From NCBI GenBank assembly GCA_003604995.1, contig QZJD01000069.1, positions 20,302-84,301 on the forward strand: a stretch of 64,000 nucleotides of DNA, read 5' to 3'. Made by a program: the position numbers and the translations under genes. The DNA is from Desulfobulbus sp. Its GTDB lineage: Bacteria; Desulfobacterota; Desulfobulbia; Desulfobulbales; Desulfobulbaceae. Shown here piece by piece: positions 1-8,690 of the stretch (position 1 is its first letter; the number at the start of each line of letters is the position of its first letter). The notes under the pieces are model-generated. The model worked only from the letters and a program-made list of their open reading frames with translations. It made no database searches and was not told where the DNA came from.

Positions 1-1317
1 CTTTACCCTGGAAACACCGATCTTTTCCGCGAACGGATCGGGATAACGAAGGTAATACAATTTGGCGACAACGGCAAACTCCGGCCCGATATCCTTGGGG
101 ACCGAAAACGTGAAAAATTCCTTTCTGACTTCATCTGCCTGCAGCCTGTTGTCAAACACGATTTTTGCCGCATCGTGGGAAAAAAAGGTCTGGCTGCCGC
201 CGGAATCAACGCAGACCGCCCGGTACAGCCGGCGGCCCTGCGGGAAATGCTCACCCAGAAATTCGGCATCCGCACCGCTTTTACCGGAAACATCATATAA
301 TTCATCATTAGGTGAACTGGCGGGGAGTTGGATGATCGTCTCACCGTCCTGGAGGTACAGCTCCAGGTAGACCACCCGAAGTTCGGCGGTTCCGGTAGGG
401 AGTTTGTGTCCGGACTTCGAATTGTCGACCAGAACACTGATGACCGCCTCTTCCCCGGGCACCAGCGCGGCGCTATCCACCTGCATATACAGATTGATTG
501 CGCCCTTGACCTGCGTTTCCGAATGGGCGCCGGGAAAACCATGGGTATACAGCTTGCTGCGGGCGGGGGAACCGGCCAGCGTATTCTGAGAGGCCCTGCC
601 GGATTCGAACACCGCCTTGCCGGCGGTCAGGAAGCCTTTGGCATTCATATGACAATCCTGACATTGAATACCCTCCTTTGCATACCGGCTTGCCTTCCAC
701 TCCGAGTAGGTCGAAATGATCTCCAGCCCGAATCGGTTCACCCGATTGTGGCAGATTGCGCAAACTTCACTTTTGGTCTGCAATTCAGAATAGACATGAT
801 GCCAATCCGTCTCCCGCTGAAACGGCCCGAATTTTTGCGTGCCGGGGACAGCCTCATAGTTACCGTTGCCCGGCTCATCGCCCTTATATCCGGTAATCCT
901 GTGGCAGAGGTCGCACTCTACGCCTGACAGCTCGGGGTTGACCTGCTCTTTTGCGCTCACCTTTCCTCCGGTCCGGAGAAAGGTCACCGGCGAATGACAG
1001 GCGATACACCCCTTCATCTCCTCCGCCAGATTTTCCTCCTGGCCGCTTCGTTTCAACAGCACATCAAAATAGATCTTTCGGAACACAAGATTATCAAACG
1101 ATTTAGCGTGCATGGATTTTGCATGCTGCTCAAATATATGCTGATGGCAAATACTGCACGAGGTCGAGTGTTCAAAAGCCGTGACGGTTTTTTTGCCCCA
1201 TTGCGGAGGGACCGCCGCTGTTTTCCCTGAAATATCATCAGCCGGCGCAATCCCCGCGGCAAGGACCATAATCAGTACCAGGAGACTACAGCGTAAGATG
1301 GTAGGTGGTGCAGGCAT
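1..1317 (-). CDS. Pentahaem c-type cytochrome with C-terminal non-haem domain (3' end off window)
   Basis: A secreted electron-transfer protein. Read leftwards, the frame opens at an ATG (1317) preceded by GGAGG and starts with a typical signal peptide (MPAPPTILRCSLLVLIMVLA). Five CxxCH haem motifs lie in the N-terminal half: CSICH near residue 54, CIACH 104, CDLCH 135, CAICH 186 and CQDCH 219. The second half has no haem motif but holds an SGHKLPTG segment near residue 302. That segment is typical of the beta-rich domain that follows the haems in cytochrome c554-like proteins. The frame is still open at base 1, so the C-terminus is missing from the window. It is divergent from the cytochrome operon starting at 2128 and may share its function. 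The exact electron partner cannot be told from the sequence. Confidence 0.85.
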   Translation of the reverse strand, partial: MPAPPTILRCSLLVLIMVLAAGIAPADDISGKTAAVPPQWGKKTVTAFEHSTSCSICHQHIFEQHAKSMHAKSFDNLVFRKIYFDVLLKRSGQEENLAEEMKGCIACHSPVTFLRTGGKVSAKEQVNPELSGVECDLCHRITGYKGDEPGNGNYEAVPGTQKFGPFQRETDWHHVYSELQTKSEVCAICHNRVNRFGLEIISTYSEWKASRYAKEGIQCQDCHMNAKGFLTAGKAVFESGRASQNTLAGSPARSKLYTHGFPGAHSETQVKGAINLYMQVDSAALVPGEEAVISVLVDNSKSGHKLPTGTAELRVVYLELYLQDGETIIQLPASSPNDELYDVSGKSGADAEFLGEHFPQGRRLYRAVCVDSGGSQTFFSHDAAKIVFDNRLQADEVRKEFFTFSVPKDIGPEFAVVAKLYYLRYPDPFAEKIGVSRVK

Positions 1318-2127
1318 AATGCGTCCTCCGGCCGGACCAGAATTTTGCCAGTAAGAATCGTTCATGATTTCATCGCAGGCTCCGCAGGCAAAAAAGAACG
1401 CCCAGACCCGGTACCTCAAGACGAGGCCAGGTCTCTGCATGCTCCTTCTCCCTTAGAGGTTATAGCTCTTTTGGTCTCAAAAATTCAAGGCCCCTGCCCC
1501 TTCTTTTCCGAAAAGGATTTGCCGAAACCCTCAAAACGCCCCCTTGATTTGCTGACCAAACACCTGGAATCCATCGACAATCCCACCATGCACCGGGGTG
1601 CGACAATTTGCCGTGTTGCAAAAGCATGACAACCTGATTAGGAAGTAAAAAATTCCTGTTTAGAAGTAGAAATTATTTCCGTTAGCAGGTGAACGGTGTT
1701 TTCTGTCCCGCTCGGTCGCTTCCGATACGAGACGAAAAATTAACCCGCGTACGAGACGAATAATGCTCCCCTTTCCTTATCTCTCCTAGCGGCACACCAA
1801 TGCTGCCATCCGCCGATCAATTACACCAGGTAATAAAACGGTTGGACTTTCGGTTCCTGTTGGTGATATGATAAAGCTGTAAGAACAGAAAGGTCTTTGG
1901 GCGACCTGAATCCGCCTGAAATATAGGAAACTGATCACGATTGGCCTGATAAATCAATATCAATCAAAAAACTGCATCATACCATAGCATAAAAAATACC
2001 GCTTTCAGATACTTTGCTATACAGTTTACAACTATTACAGTTATTTTACATTAACGACAAAAAACAGGTTTTTTATGTAGACTCAAGTCAACCCTATTAA
2101 CTCCATAGCAAAAGGAGGTTGAAAATC
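1318..2127. other. Intergenic region between divergent cytochrome genes
   Basis: This is an 810-bp stretch without a convincing gene. An open frame at 1345-1629 (+) starts with TTG, has no ribosome binding site and resembles nothing I recognise. The right half (about 1900-2110) is AT-rich compared with the flanking genes and probably holds the promoters of the divergent cytochrome genes. I could not place a confident -10/-35 or sigma-54 site. A short direct repeat sits at 1726-1764. Confidence 0.6.
1726..1764. repeat. Short direct repeat, possible insertion-element remnant
   Basis: TACGAGACGAAAAAT (1726-1740) recurs as TACGAGACGAATAAT (1750-1764), 14 of 15 bases identical, with starts 24 bp apart. 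Closely spaced short direct repeats like this occur at the ends of some IS families. No transposase is nearby, so this could be a scar or a protein-binding pair. Low certainty. Confidence 0.3.
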
Positions 2128-3303
2128 ATGTCCATTTCAACCAGAGGTATCCTTTTCCTTGCCGGATTTATTCTGGCCCTCTGCCTGCCCCCCCCATCGG
2201 CAAGCGCCGCCGATGAGGAGGCGTGCCTTGTCTGCCACAAGTATTCAGGGCTGGCCAGAATAGATCAAAAGACAGGTAAGGTCCGGCTGTATTACGTTCC
2301 CGGCGACAAGTACCAGAACTCCGTCCACGGCAAGGTTCTGTGCCGCAACTGTCACCTCAATCTGGACGTCATCCCCCACGTCGACGCCAAAAAGGTTGAC
2401 TGCTCGACCAAATGCCACCTCAAGGAGCCCTCGACGGACGTTGATTTCTCCCACGCCAACCTCTTTCAGGAGGTCAACAAAAGCATCCATGGCAAGGGGT
2501 CAGAGGCAGATCAGAAAAAGTTTCCCCAGGACATGCCCGGATGCACGGATTGCCATATCAACACCGTCTACCAGCCGGTCCAGGGCCTGGATCAGAACCC
2601 GGGCATATCCAGAGACGCCCTGCGGCGCTGCATAGGATGCCATACCACCCAGGAGTGGGCCAACCGCTATTACCAGCACTTCACCCACCGGCTGCACCGA
2701 TCCAAAACAGCCCTGGAGACCGTGAACCTCTGCCTGAACTGCCATCAGGACGAGCAGATGATGGCCCGGCATAACCTGCCGGCCACCTCCAATTACCGTG
2801 ATACCTTTCACTGGAAAGGCGTCCTCTACGGGGATCCCAACGCGCCGGACTGCATCAGTTGCCATGCGCCGGTGGGATTTTCCGTCCACTCCCTCGCCTC
2901 CATGCAGTCCAAGGATTCCCCTGTTCACCCGCAGAACCTGCAAAAAACCTGCGCCAATGACCTCGGGACCCAGAAGTGCCACCCCAATGCCGTGGAATCC
3001 TTTGCCCGGGGCAAGATCCATCAGACCGGCCTGGGCTTCGACGACACGATTACCGCGGTGATCAAAGGCGAAGCCGCCCTGGACAATATCAGCGCCCTCA
3101 ATAAAGAGAGGAGATTCCGCAATCTCATGGATATCGACGATGAGGAGCTCGCCGCCCTCAACGAGGTGGAACGCTTTCAGCACAAGGTCTACCTTATCGT
3201 CAAATTTGCCTATACCCTCCTGATCACCCTGGTCATCGGTGGCATGCTGATCCACCAGCTCATGGATCTGTACAGGACGGTCAAAAACCGGCATACCCAT
3301 TGA
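2128..3303 (+). CDS. Membrane-anchored multihaem cytochrome c (6 CxxCH plus 2 atypical motifs)
   Basis: Probably the periplasmic cytochrome of a quinol-oxidising complex with the next gene. The ATG at 2128 is chosen over an upstream TTG because AAAGGAGG (2111-2118) lies 9 bp before it. The 391-residue protein has a signal peptide cleaved after about ASAA. Canonical haem motifs are at about C33 (CLVCH), C72, C139, C168, C202 and C242. There are also one CX3CH (CSTKCH, C92) and one CX8CH (C275 to CH at 284-285). A single C-terminal transmembrane helix (about 355-378) would anchor the haem domain facing the periplasm. It is the first gene of the forward cytochrome cluster, with 13 bp to the next gene. 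Confidence 0.85.
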   Translation: MSISTRGILFLAGFILALCLPPPSASAADEEACLVCHKYSGLARIDQKTGKVRLYYVPGDKYQNSVHGKVLCRNCHLNLDVIPHVDAKKVDCSTKCHLKEPSTDVDFSHANLFQEVNKSIHGKGSEADQKKFPQDMPGCTDCHINTVYQPVQGLDQNPGISRDALRRCIGCHTTQEWANRYYQHFTHRLHRSKTALETVNLCLNCHQDEQMMARHNLPATSNYRDTFHWKGVLYGDPNAPDCISCHAPVGFSVHSLASMQSKDSPVHPQNLQKTCANDLGTQKCHPNAVESFARGKIHQTGLGFDDTITAVIKGEAALDNISALNKERRFRNLMDIDDEELAALNEVERFQHKVYLIVKFAYTLLITLVIGGMLIHQLMDLYRTVKNRHTH

Positions 3304-3316
3304 GAGGATGATCGAT

Positions 3317-4909
3317 ATGAATACACCCAACTCTGCACACGATTATTGCGGCGAAGGCGATACCGGCGGACCGGCCACGGAAGTCATCCGTCTTAACTGC
3401 CACGAGCGGATTCAGCACCTGCTGGTGCTCGTCACCTTCATCATCCTGGTTATCACCGGCTATATGCTCAAGATCCCGGAGAGCTGGATTATCGGGATGG
3501 GCGACTGGGGAGAACTGATCTTTGCCTACCGCGGACTGGCGCATCGAATCTGCGGCGTGGCCATGATCCTCACCTCGTTCTACCACCTTGCCTATATAGC
3601 AGTATGCAAGGACGGCCGCTCCTTCCTGAAGGAGATGATCCCCACCTGGAAGGACGCCAAGGACATTGTCCACAATATCGGCTATTACCTGGGCACAAGG
3701 CCCGAACCGCCAAAGTTCAAGCGGTTTGATTACCGGGAAAAAGCAGAGTATCTGGCGCTGGTCGCCGGCACGATCATCATTTCGGTAACCGGCATTCTGC
3801 TCTGGTCCGAGGCGTACTGGAGCAAATTTGTTCTCGATCTATCCCTGCTGATTCACGGCATGGAGGCCATCCTGGCCACCCTGGCCATCATCGTCTGGCA
3901 TTTTTATGCCGTGCACTGGAAACCCGGACAGTTCCCCATGAGCACTGTCTGGCTTGACGGCAAAATGTCCGCCCACCATCTTCGAATGGAACATCCCCTG
4001 CAGTATGAGGAGCTGGTACAGGCGGGCAAGCTGGTCCCGGTGGAGGACGGTGACCATGGCCACGGACATGACGGGACGGGCGGCTCCCGATCGTTCGGTA
4101 AAGGGGTGCTGGGGCTGTTGTCGTTCGGTTCCATCTTTTTCTTTGCCTTTGTGTCCGTCCTGCTGCTCAAAATGCTCTATTTTCCCCCCTCGGTAACCAG
4201 CGTAACCCAGACGCCCGACCACAACAAGCTTATGGAGTTTATCTCCTCGGGACAGGCAAAGAAAACCGACACCCATTTCCACAACACCGATGAAACCGTC
4301 AAGCTGATCATTGCCCAGCCCCCCATCTGCGTAACGTGCCACGGCACCCTGCCCCACGGCAAGTCACCTGATATCCGTTCATTTCTCAATATGCACAATT
4401 ATTTCATGGCCTGTGAGACCTGCCATATCCGTCAGGCCGATGCCCCGGGGGAAGTGCACTATGTATGGTATGACAATCTGACCGAGGATATCGTAACGGC
4501 AATAGATGAGAAGAAAAACGGAAACTATTCGGCACGACTTGTTCCGGTGGCCACGGTGGACGGCCGGACCAAGCGATTGGACGAACCGACCAATCCCGAC
4601 TTCATCAAGGAGTATATCGCCCAGAAGGATCGCCTGACCCCGGAAGAGCAGGCGCGGGCAAAGGTCGTCCTCCATCGGGATATGTCGAAGAAGCCGCTGC
4701 AATGCACCGAATGCCACGGACGGGAGCCTTATATCAACTTCCATCAGGTCGGCTACAGCAAGGAAAGGGCGGAAAGTCTGTATCGAACGGAAGTTGCCGA
4801 CATGATCGACAGGTACATGAAGTTCTATCTGCCGACGATGTTCGACTCCGACCTGATGAAAAAACAGAAAATGGAAGAGCTGGAGCTGGAAGACCGGTCC
4901 ACCAATTGA
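3317..4909 (+). CDS. Di-haem cytochrome b fused to a trihaem cytochrome c domain
   Basis: Likely quinone-interacting subunit. The 530-residue protein has an N-terminal cytochrome b561/Ni-hydrogenase-type b module. Its transmembrane helices carry paired histidines (RGLAHRICGVAMILTSFYHL; LIHGMEAILATLAIIVWHF; HERIQHLLVLV near the N-terminus). A histidine/glycine-rich linker (about 247-260), a further helix and a periplasmic tail follow, with three CxxCH motifs at about C338, C366 and C463. The ATG at 3317 is preferred over 3308 because AGAGG lies 9 bp upstream of it. Bc fusions of this kind act as menaquinol oxidases or reductases feeding periplasmic cytochromes. I infer that role here because the neighbours are large cytochromes. 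The direction of electron flow is unknown. Confidence 0.85.
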   Translation: MNTPNSAHDYCGEGDTGGPATEVIRLNCHERIQHLLVLVTFIILVITGYMLKIPESWIIGMGDWGELIFAYRGLAHRICGVAMILTSFYHLAYIAVCKDGRSFLKEMIPTWKDAKDIVHNIGYYLGTRPEPPKFKRFDYREKAEYLALVAGTIIISVTGILLWSEAYWSKFVLDLSLLIHGMEAILATLAIIVWHFYAVHWKPGQFPMSTVWLDGKMSAHHLRMEHPLQYEELVQAGKLVPVEDGDHGHGHDGTGGSRSFGKGVLGLLSFGSIFFFAFVSVLLLKMLYFPPSVTSVTQTPDHNKLMEFISSGQAKKTDTHFHNTDETVKLIIAQPPICVTCHGTLPHGKSPDIRSFLNMHNYFMACETCHIRQADAPGEVHYVWYDNLTEDIVTAIDEKKNGNYSARLVPVATVDGRTKRLDEPTNPDFIKEYIAQKDRLTPEEQARAKVVLHRDMSKKPLQCTECHGREPYINFHQVGYSKERAESLYRTEVADMIDRYMKFYLPTMFDSDLMKKQKMEELELEDRSTN

Positions 4910-5003
4910 CCGAACGCGCAGCCTTACGGCACCGGTAGCAACGGGCACCGGAGGTGAAAAGCGAGCCTTCTCCGCTGCACCGGCTTGACCAGGACATTCC
5001 TTT

Positions 5004-5954
5004 ATGCGCAAGACCATGCCAAGTCGGAAGCCACTGCCCCGGCGCCTTTTGCTGGCGCTGGGGCCCACATTGCTCCTCTTTGCTCTGGTCTGTCAGGCTC
5101 AGGAAAACCGGCTCAACACCATCGCCTGCCGCCAGGCCCTGGTGATCACTGACCAGCTCCGTCTGCCCAGCGATGTCGGGGTGGACGGCCGGGGGCGGAT
5201 CTACATCCTCGACGGCACCGCCTCCGTGGTCCGAATCTATGACCGGCTGGGAATGCCGGCGGGCACCCTGGGCGGCGCCTCCGTGCTCAGGGAACCGCTG
5301 GGGATTGATGTTTCGGCCGGGGGCGATGTCCTGGTAGCTGATTCCGGCAACCGCCGCCTCGTCCTTTTCCCGGCGGATCACATCAATTCCCCCCGGTTCA
5401 TCACCATCCCCGCCCCGCCCGGCACACCGCCGCCCGATCCCACGGATGCCGTCTTCGGCTTGCAGCCGGGCACCTTCCATGTCGTGGACAACGACAACCA
5501 TCGGATCGTCACCCTAGACCAGAACGGCTCCCTGCTCTGGTCCACGGGAATCATGGGCCGCAATCGCGAAGAATTCCGCTTTCCCTTCATGCTGGACCTG
5601 GACGGCGAGGGCAACATTTATATCGTCGAGGTCATCAATACCCGGGTCCAGGTCCTCACCGCCAACGGCACATACAGCAGATTTATCGGTGACTGGGGCA
5701 TAGAGCCCGGCCAGCTTTTCCGGCCCAAAGGGGTGGCGGTCAGCGACCGCAATGAGGTGTTCGTCTCCGACAGCTACCTGGGGGTCATCCAGGTTTTTTC
5801 CCGGGAGGGCCGCTTTCTGGGAGTTGTCGGTGACGAAGACGGCAACCTTCTGAAATTTACCACCCCAGTGGGCATGACCTTGGCGGGAAACCGATTGTTT
5901 CTCATTGAAATGTGGAACAACCGGCTCTTGGTCCTGGAAAGGATCGCGCCGTAA
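5004..5954 (+). CDS. Secreted NHL-repeat beta-propeller protein
   Basis: A 316-residue protein with a basic N-terminus and signal peptide (cleavage near VCQAQ). About five to six NHL-type blades follow. Repeating units read like PLGIDVSAGGDVLVADSGN, with later copies ending VADSGNRR, VVDNDNHR, VEVINTRVQ, VSDSYLG and IEMWNNR. NHL propellers act as protein-binding scaffolds and are often encoded next to multihaem cytochromes in metal-reducing Deltaproteobacteria. It has no haem motif and no catalytic signature. It lies 94 bp after the cytochrome b gene and 4 bp before the 22-haem cytochrome, so it is very probably co-transcribed. I infer a scaffold or docking role in the cytochrome conduit. Confidence 0.8.
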   Translation: MRKTMPSRKPLPRRLLLALGPTLLLFALVCQAQENRLNTIACRQALVITDQLRLPSDVGVDGRGRIYILDGTASVVRIYDRLGMPAGTLGGASVLREPLGIDVSAGGDVLVADSGNRRLVLFPADHINSPRFITIPAPPGTPPPDPTDAVFGLQPGTFHVVDNDNHRIVTLDQNGSLLWSTGIMGRNREEFRFPFMLDLDGEGNIYIVEVINTRVQVLTANGTYSRFIGDWGIEPGQLFRPKGVAVSDRNEVFVSDSYLGVIQVFSREGRFLGVVGDEDGNLLKFTTPVGMTLAGNRLFLIEMWNNRLLVLERIAP

Positions 5955-5958
5955 GCCC

Positions 5959-8679
5959 ATGCGCAGCTCTCCGGTTCCATTTCTGGCCCTCCTATTGTTG
6001 CTGCTCGCGGCCTGCCCCGGTGCCGCGCCGGCCGCGGGCAACCTGACCCAGAATTCGTCTCGCGAATGCGCCATTTGCCATTTTCGGTGGATCGACCAGT
6101 TCGTTCAGGGGCACGGCACCGCGCTGGCGGAGTACGAAAAAGAGGATGTGGCCGGCGACGAGTTGATGTGTTTCAGTTGCCATGACGGCTCCACCGAGGA
6201 TTCACGGAGCAAGGTCTGGCTGCTGGACATGCACAAGACCGGCATGAAGCCCTCCGACAAGGTGAAGATCCCCAAACTCTTTCCCCTGTCCCACGACGGC
6301 AAGATGATGTGCGCCACCTGCCACTCCGCCCACTCCAACCCGACGGACACCAGCATCGAGCGAAGCATCTTTCTACGGATCACCAACAATGATTCCATCA
6401 TGTGCGAGATGTGCCATGTCGCCCAGTTGCCCAAGATGGAAAACCACCCCCTGCACGCGGGCAAGAATCCCCTGCCGGACCGGATTTTTGCCGAGGGCGC
6501 CACGCGATCCTTCACCGATCCCAAGCATGTCATCTGCGAAAGCTGCCATACGCCGCATGCCGGCGTGGAAAAAAATTTGGTGTACACGATGACCGCCTCG
6601 GCCCTCTGCCTGATCTGCCATGCCGACAAGATCGATGACCCAGCCGGCCCCCCCTCGCAACAGGTCAACCATCCGCTCCATGTGGAATTTAAAACCGATC
6701 CGAGCCGGGAAATCACCCTGGCGGCCGGGGAAAAACACTCCCTGCAGTGCCTGTCCTGCCACAAGGTCCACCTGCACGCCAAGGAGACCAAGGCGCTGGT
6801 GGCGAAAAAGGAAGTGCTCTGCGGCTACTGTCACCCCGACAAGGAAAACAGGGAGCAACCGCCAGCCACGCGGGCCAACCATCCCGTGGCGGTTGCCTTC
6901 AAGGCACCTTCGGGAGGCGACTTTGTCCCCGCAACCGGTGAAAACAACACCGTGCAGTGTTACTCCTGCCACGCCACGCATCAGCATGCCCCTGCCACCA
7001 AGGGGTTGCCGGCCCCGCGGGACGTCCTCTGCGCGGGCTGCCATGCCGATCGTTACCTGGTTGAAGGCACCGACCATGATTTCCGGGTCACCGCCCCGAC
7101 CGATATCAATATGCTGGAACAGGGCAGCAGTCAGTTCGGCCCGTGCGTCACCTGCCACGTCCCGCACAAGGCCGGCGGTCCCTATCTCTGGTCTCGGCAG
7201 AATCCGAAAGCTGAGCTTACCCCCTCCGGACTCTGCCTGTCCTGTCACCAGGAAAAAGGTCCGGCCGAAAAGAAAGGGGTCGGCCTTCATTCCCACCCCG
7301 TTTCCGTGGAGCTCAAAAATGTCCCGCCGCTTCCCCCTTCCCTCACTGCATTGGGTCTCGGCCTGCCGACCGCACAGGGACAGGAGGCGGACATGCCGCT
7401 TCCCCTGTATGTCCATCCTGACGGCCGCTCCCTGGTGGAATGCCATACCTGCCATGATCCCCATCAATGGCAGCCCGGCCGCAAGCAGAAAGGCCAGGGC
7501 AGCAATGTCGAAGGCGACGGCGCCAGCAGCTTCCTGCGGCAGCAGGTCGGGGTTGCCGAGAACCTCTGCGCCTCCTGCCATGCCGACCAGTTCCTGGTGG
7601 AGGGCACGGATCATGACCTGAGGATCACCGCCCGGGAAGAAACCAACGCAGCAGGCAAAAAGGCGGGCGAGGCAGGGGTGTGCGGTGCCTGCCACGTACC
7701 CCACAACGGCCAGGGGCCGATGCTCTGGGCCAAGCCCCTGAGCGAAGAGCGGGAATCCCATTCCTTTCTCTGTCTTTCCTGCCACCGGAAGGAAGGGGTC
7801 GCCGGGAAAAAGACCCTTGGCGAATATTCGCACCGGGTAGGCACCCCGGTGCAGGGAACGCCAAACCTGCCTCTGGCCGAACGGAACAAGGATCAGTGGG
7901 TGACGGAATGCGCCACCTGTCATAATCCGCACAGCTGGCTTCCAGACGGCAAGACCAGGGGAAGCGGTGAAAACACGGAAGGCGACGACGCCAGCAGCTT
8001 TCTCAGAAAATCAAGCCAAGGCCGGGCCGAACTCTGCCTGGAGTGCCACAAACAGCAGGGCAACGTGGTCGGCACGGATCATGACCTGCGGATTACCGCT
8101 CCCGACGCAACGGATCGGCAGGGCAAGACCGCGGCGCAGGGATCGGTGTGCTCGCCCTGCCACGCGGTGCATAACGCCTTGAACCAGGGCGGGCTGTGGA
8201 ACGGCCCCGTGGCCGCGCCGGGCAAGGATTTCATGGCCCGGGCCTGCTACGGCTGTCATCGGCCGGAAGCATCGGGCAAGGATAAGCTGGTCGAGGTAGC
8301 CGGTCACCCGGAACGGTTCTATTTCGGCTACCACCAGCCCTACACGATTTCCGAACATTACCGGCTGGGCGACCAGATTGAATATCCGCTGTTCGACGCC
8401 GCCGGCAACAGAACCGCCAAGGGAGAGATCACCTGCCCCACCTGTCACGATCCGCACATCTGGCATCCGGATCGGGTCGAACCGGGTCCCGGCAAGAATG
8501 TCGAGGGTACTCCGGTGGACAGCTTTCTCAGAAAGGATATCCGCAATGACCTGTGCTATGCCTGCCACGGCTTAAAAACGCTTTTTCTGTACCGCTACTA
8601 TCATGTGGACAAGGAGCGGAGAAAGATGATCGGGCACTCTCCTCCCACAAGATCTTTTTTCGAGCCTGTCAGCAAATAA
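5959..8679 (+). CDS. 22-haem secreted c-type cytochrome with internal repeats
   Basis: A 906-residue multihaem cytochrome, probably periplasmic or extracellular. I count 22 CxxCH motifs from CAICH near residue 35 to CYACH near the C-terminus; many are followed by xxH, as in the doubled-CXXCH (cytochrome c3-like) families. The signal peptide has an LLLAAC segment that could also be a lipobox. The ATG at 5959 is preferred because it gives this signal peptide directly; an upstream in-frame ATG at 5905 lies inside the NHL gene. Internal repeats are obvious: LVEGTDHDFRVTA, LVEGTDHDLRITA and VVGTDHDLRITA, and NVEGDGASSFLR, NTEGDDASSFLR and NVEGTPVDSFLR. This suggests growth by duplication of four- to five-haem modules. 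It forms one unit with the NHL gene before it (4 bp) and the 15-haem gene after it. Confidence 0.9.
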   Translation: MRSSPVPFLALLLLLLAACPGAAPAAGNLTQNSSRECAICHFRWIDQFVQGHGTALAEYEKEDVAGDELMCFSCHDGSTEDSRSKVWLLDMHKTGMKPSDKVKIPKLFPLSHDGKMMCATCHSAHSNPTDTSIERSIFLRITNNDSIMCEMCHVAQLPKMENHPLHAGKNPLPDRIFAEGATRSFTDPKHVICESCHTPHAGVEKNLVYTMTASALCLICHADKIDDPAGPPSQQVNHPLHVEFKTDPSREITLAAGEKHSLQCLSCHKVHLHAKETKALVAKKEVLCGYCHPDKENREQPPATRANHPVAVAFKAPSGGDFVPATGENNTVQCYSCHATHQHAPATKGLPAPRDVLCAGCHADRYLVEGTDHDFRVTAPTDINMLEQGSSQFGPCVTCHVPHKAGGPYLWSRQNPKAELTPSGLCLSCHQEKGPAEKKGVGLHSHPVSVELKNVPPLPPSLTALGLGLPTAQGQEADMPLPLYVHPDGRSLVECHTCHDPHQWQPGRKQKGQGSNVEGDGASSFLRQQVGVAENLCASCHADQFLVEGTDHDLRITAREETNAAGKKAGEAGVCGACHVPHNGQGPMLWAKPLSEERESHSFLCLSCHRKEGVAGKKTLGEYSHRVGTPVQGTPNLPLAERNKDQWVTECATCHNPHSWLPDGKTRGSGENTEGDDASSFLRKSSQGRAELCLECHKQQGNVVGTDHDLRITAPDATDRQGKTAAQGSVCSPCHAVHNALNQGGLWNGPVAAPGKDFMARACYGCHRPEASGKDKLVEVAGHPERFYFGYHQPYTISEHYRLGDQIEYPLFDAAGNRTAKGEITCPTCHDPHIWHPDRVEPGPGKNVEGTPVDSFLRKDIRNDLCYACHGLKTLFLYRYYHVDKERRKMIGHSPPTRSFFEPVSK

Positions 8680-8690
8680 GGATGATAGAT

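Noticed and set aside
1345-1629. 94-codon plus-strand frame in the gap between divergent cytochromes
   Set aside because: TTG start, no ribosome binding site and no recognisable features.
1930-1970. TTGAT/ATCAA-like half sites considered as an FNR box
   Set aside because: Half sites do not have the required spacing; only one half matches well.
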